Source: Actinomycetes bacterium
GTDB taxonomy: Bacteria > Actinomycetota > Thermoleophilia > BMS3ABIN01
Length of the DNA stretch: 9,703 nucleotides
Direction of reading: 5' to 3'
Assembly (NCBI GenBank): GCA_021787775.1
Contig: JAJYLK010000022.1
Location: forward strand, 1 to 9,703
Shown here: piece by piece, positions 7,672 to 9,703 of the stretch
Numbering within the stretch: the first letter of the stretch is position 1
Layout: the number at the start of each line of letters is the position of its first letter
The notes under the pieces: generated by a model
Databases searched by the model: none
The model's input: only the letters and a program-made list of their open reading frames with translations
Told to the model about the DNA's origin: nothing
Translations under genes and position numbers: made by a program

Positions 7672-7688
7672 CTCGGGGACACAATACT
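7670..7688 (+). repeat. Left terminal inverted repeat of the element
   Basis: AACTCGGGGACACAATACT matches the reverse complement of 8457-8475 at all 19 positions. Its first two bases are the last two of the trpB TAA stop. Confidence 0.95.
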
Positions 7689-7716
7689 GTTTTTTTGCAG
7701 GCAGTTTTATTTCTGT

Positions 7717-7745
7717 TTGATTTCGTCACGGCTTTATTCTATAAA
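7717..7745 (+). promoter_or_regulatory. Promoter of the transposase, probably leaderless
   Basis: TTGATT (7717-7722), a 17-base spacer and TATAAA (7740-7745) form the best promoter match noticed in the window. Transcription would start at about 7752, practically on the ATG at 7753, so the mRNA would be leaderless. That agrees with the lack of a Shine-Dalgarno site there. Confidence 0.6.
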
Positions 7746-7752
7746 GCGACTT

Positions 7753-8421
7753 ATGGCAAGAGTCGCGCGGGTAGTTGCGCCCGGTATTCCACATCACGTA
7801 ACGCAACGCGGAAACAGACGGCAGCTGACTTTTTTTCGCGATGAGGACTTCAGGCTCTACAGGGCCCTCATTAGCGAGTGGTGCCGGCTTCATCGTGTTG
7901 AAATCTGGGCTTACTGCCTCATGCCCAATCACGTTCATTTAATCGTGGTTCCCCCCACACAACAAAGCCTTCGTCTGGCAATCGGAGAAGCCCATCGCCG
8001 CTATACTGCCAAAGTCAATGGGCGAGAAGGCTGGACCGGATGCCTGTGGCAGGGACGCTTTTTTTCATACCCCATGGATGATTCTCATTTATTCCGCGCT
8101 GTCAATTATGTTGAAATGAATCCGGTCAGGGCAGGGTTGTGCCTTCGTCCGGAAGATTATTACTGGAGCAGCGCCCGTCATCGCATTAAGGGCGTTGAGG
8201 ATTCATTGATATCTTCAAGCTATTCTGACAGGGTTGGCATGCGGGAAGTCCATAGGTCCTTTCAGCTAGACGAAGAGGAACTTGAAGAGATCAGGCGTCA
8301 TGCAAGAACCGGGAGGCCGCTGGGCTCAACACGATTCATTAAGGACCTGGAAAAGCATCTTGGCAGGAATCTGAAGCTGGGTAGAAGTGGTAGACCTGCA
8401 AGCAAATTACCTGGCGGCTGA
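7753..8421 (+). CDS. REP-associated-type tyrosine transposase (Y1/HUH family)
   Basis: A single-strand DNA transposase related to IS200/IS605 TnpA and to the RAYT enzymes that act on REP palindromes. In 222 residues it shows the N-terminal RVVAPGIPHHVTQRGN, the metal-binding HUH motif H60-V-H62 in LMPNHVHLIV, the likely nucleophile Y84 in AHRRYTAKVNG, LWQGRFFSYPMDD, and NYVEMNPVRAGL at 118-129, a RAYT hallmark. The C-terminal extension GRPLGSTRFIKDLE...LGR...GRP is also typical. All key residues are present, so it may be active. ATG 7753 is chosen over an upstream TTG (7717) because the family begins M-x-R-x-x-R and because the promoter occupies 7717-7745. It is the only gene in the element and its codons use more A and T than those of its neighbours. 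Confidence 0.94.
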   Translation: MARVARVVAPGIPHHVTQRGNRRQLTFFRDEDFRLYRALISEWCRLHRVEIWAYCLMPNHVHLIVVPPTQQSLRLAIGEAHRRYTAKVNGREGWTGCLWQGRFFSYPMDDSHLFRAVNYVEMNPVRAGLCLRPEDYYWSSARHRIKGVEDSLISSSYSDRVGMREVHRSFQLDEEELEEIRRHARTGRPLGSTRFIKDLEKHLGRNLKLGRSGRPASKLPGG

Positions 8422-8422
8422 A

Positions 8423-8449
8423 TGCAGCAGGCAGTAAAAAGTTGCTGCA
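8423..8449 (+). repeat. Subterminal hairpin after the transposase gene
   Basis: TGCAGCA (8423-8429) and TGCTGCA (8443-8449) form a 7-bp stem with a 13-base loop, two bases after the stop codon. Y1 transposases recognise such subterminal hairpins; it could also help end transcription, but no T-run follows. Its loop side contains GCAGGCAGT (8427-8435), which also occurs near the left end at 7697-7705. Confidence 0.55.
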
Positions 8450-8456
8450 ATTAAAT

Positions 8457-8475
8457 AGTATTGTGTCCCCGAGTT
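8457..8475 (-). repeat. Right terminal inverted repeat of the element
   Basis: AGTATTGTGTCCCCGAGTT is the exact reverse complement of the left repeat at 7670-7688. Confidence 0.95.
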
Positions 8476-8488
8476 TACCCCGAGTTTA
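8467..8488. repeat. Tandem 11-bp repeat at the right border of the element
   Basis: CCCCGAGTTTA occurs twice head to tail (8467-8477 and 8478-8488). The first copy runs from the inverted repeat; the second supplies the TAA stop (minus strand, 8486-8488) of the neighbouring membrane protein gene. It may be a trace of target choice, imprecise insertion or an older copy. Confidence 0.9.
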
Positions 8489-9703
8489 CGCCACCCAGGT
8501 CCAGACGACGAACTTCGCCGTCAGCACTCCCAGGAAAGTAAGCGAGCAGACCATCACCAGTTTGTCGAACCAGGGAGATTTCTCGCCCCAGATCGCCGTC
8601 AGGATGAACAGCGGGAACGCCGCCAGCACGAAGCGCGGCATCGACAGCAGCGGCACGTACGTGGACGGAATCGACAGCGGCAGCAGCAGTACCGCCAGCG
8701 AGTAGACCGAATAGGCCAGTGGCAGGCGGCGGAATGCGGCTATCGCCAGTCCCAGGAACGGTATGGTGAACAGCAGGTTCATGACGTTGTAGGTCGCCCA
8801 CAAGCGCGGGTCGAGATCCACGGGCATGTAATTGATGTCCTTGCTGCTCAGCACCGTGCTCATGCCGTTGTAGGCGGCGACGATGCCGCTCCACAGCCCG
8901 CCCAGCGGCCCGAAGGGAAGGCTGAACTGCCGCAGCCAGTTGCTCTGCGCCTTTTGAAACAGCCACGGGTCGCCGAACTTGATCCCGAGGTAGAGCATCC
9001 ACAGCGCCAGCCCCAGCGGCACCAGCACCAGGAACATCGCATCCAGGATGCGGCGCCAGGTGAAACCCACATCCTGGACATACATGATCAGCAGCGGCAG
9101 CAGCAGAAGCAGGCCGGCGCTGCGCGTCAGCGTCGCCAGGCCGCCCAGGACCCCCGCCAGCAGGTATTCCTTTCGCCGGGCCAGATAGAGGCATCCGATT
9201 GTAAGCGCCAGGAAGAGCGATTCGCTGTATATGGTCTGGAAGAAGAACGAGGTGGGGAAGACGGCGAGGTAAAGCACCGTCCGCCGCGCCACCCTGCCGC
9301 CGAAATCGATTTCGACCAGCTTGTAGAGCAGGTAGAAGGCTACCAGGCAGCAGATCAGCGAGATCATGATTCCGGTCACGACCCCGTTGCCGGCGAACAG
9401 CGGCCTGAACGCCGCCAGCAGCAGCGGATAGAGCGGGAAGAAGGCGGTCGTGCTGTCTTGGGCGGAGTAGCCGTGGTGGGCGATCTCCAGGTACCAGACC
9501 GAATCCCAGCGGGCCCAGATGTCGAAGATGTAGTGGCCCAGGCCCGTGAAAGTGTCGGTCAGGGATGTGTCAACTTTCGGCGGAACGTCAAGGAACATCG
9601 GGTCCACGCGAGGCATCGTCAGATAGGCCAGCGGCGCCAGCAGGAACAGGGCGCCGCGCGTGATCAGGAAGATGAAGCCGGCCTCACGCCACGCCTCCGG
9701 CAG
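8486..9703 (-). CDS. PIG-V-like integral membrane mannosyltransferase (5' partial)
   Basis: The frame stays open through the right edge: 29 codons upstream of the internal ATG (9616) read as coding, with a hydrophobic segment (FIFLITRGALFLLAPLAYL), so the true start lies outside the window; 405 residues are visible. It resembles the bacterial PIG-V family, relatives of GPI mannosyltransferase 2 that move mannose from polyprenyl-phosphate carriers outside the membrane. Supporting motifs are ARWDSVWYLEIAHHGY (64-79), with the W-D pair placed in the first outer loop after the first membrane segment, and TAFFPLYPLLLAAF just after it. The rest alternates hydrophobic helices with short loops (about nine to eleven segments), as in GT-C enzymes. 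Acceptor and sugar cannot be told from the sequence. It converges on trpB across the transposable element, and its stop lies in the tandem repeat there. Confidence 0.85.
   Translation of the reverse strand: MPEAWREAGFIFLITRGALFLLAPLAYLTMPRVDPMFLDVPPKVDTSLTDTFTGLGHYIFDIWARWDSVWYLEIAHHGYSAQDSTTAFFPLYPLLLAAFRPLFAGNGVVTGIMISLICCLVAFYLLYKLVEIDFGGRVARRTVLYLAVFPTSFFFQTIYSESLFLALTIGCLYLARRKEYLLAGVLGGLATLTRSAGLLLLLPLLIMYVQDVGFTWRRILDAMFLVLVPLGLALWMLYLGIKFGDPWLFQKAQSNWLRQFSLPFGPLGGLWSGIVAAYNGMSTVLSSKDINYMPVDLDPRLWATYNVMNLLFTIPFLGLAIAAFRRLPLAYSVYSLAVLLLPLSIPSTYVPLLSMPRFVLAAFPLFILTAIWGEKSPWFDKLVMVCSLTFLGVLTAKFVVWTWVA

Larger units (their letters stand above)
7670..8475 (+). mobile_element. RAYT-type transposable element, about 806 bp, complete
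   Basis: The element is bounded by perfect 19-bp inverted repeats (7670-7688 and 8457-8475) and contains one intact Y1 transposase gene with its own promoter. Its DNA is visibly richer in A and T than the flanking genes, suggesting recent arrival. Both neighbours, trpB and the PIG-V-like gene, end at its borders and look complete. The ends are defined here by the extent of the repeats; Y1 elements often have no true terminal inverted repeats or target duplication, so the exact cut sites could differ by some bases. Confidence 0.8.

Noticed and set aside
8442..8705. Plus-strand 87-codon frame across the right end of the element
   Set aside because: It runs antisense into the PIG-V-like gene, crosses the terminal repeat and has no protein features.
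8475..9194. Minus-strand 239-codon frame alternative to the membrane protein
   Set aside because: It is the out-of-frame shadow of the PIG-V-like gene; only the other frame gives regular membrane helices and the WDS and FFPLYP motifs.

Overview
The window looks like a piece of chromosome from a high-GC bacterium, probably a deep-branching or poorly sampled actinobacterium (Actinomycetota). This is inferred from GC-rich codons throughout, a glycosyltransferase of the PHP/GT4 fusion type, a PIG-V-like membrane mannosyltransferase, weak Shine-Dalgarno usage and a TTG start. No rRNA, tRNA or CRISPR array was seen.

Layout. 1-1884 (+) is the 3' part of a PHP-domain/GT4 glycosyltransferase fusion that enters from the left edge. 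It is followed in the same reading frame, after one TGA, by a PIG-L/LmbE-type zinc deacetylase ending at 2655. Convergent to it, with a 6-bp overlap of stop codons, is otsB (2650-3498, -), trehalose-6-phosphate phosphatase. A divergent intergenic region (3499-3784) holds a perfect 13-bp palindrome at 3541-3553. It leads into a large exported, C-terminally anchored protein (3785-5779, +) and a small TadE/Flp-like membrane protein (5828-6235, +). Next is a complete trpB of the TrpB2 class (6316-7671, +) with a strong ribosome binding site and no trpA beside it.

Directly at the trpB stop codon starts an approximately 806-bp mobile element (7670-8475). It has perfect 19-bp terminal inverted repeats and one gene, a REP-associated-type tyrosine (Y1/HUH) transposase, with a good promoter that would give a leaderless mRNA. 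Beyond it a tandem 11-bp repeat runs into the stop codon of a PIG-V-like integral-membrane mannosyltransferase (8486-9703, -), whose 5' end lies outside the window.

How the genes fit together. Most host genes concern sugars and the cell surface: a glycosyltransferase plus deacetylase pair, trehalose synthesis, an exported protein with a GH57/DUF6049-like core, a pilin-like protein and a polyprenol-sugar-dependent mannosyltransferase. The transposon sits between two convergent housekeeping-type genes and appears to have left both intact. I see no clear new defence or enzyme system. The most unusual signals are the single in-frame TGA between glycosyltransferase and deacetylase together with the missing normal start codon of the deacetylase, and the exact fit of the element's repeat sequence with the stop codons on both sides.
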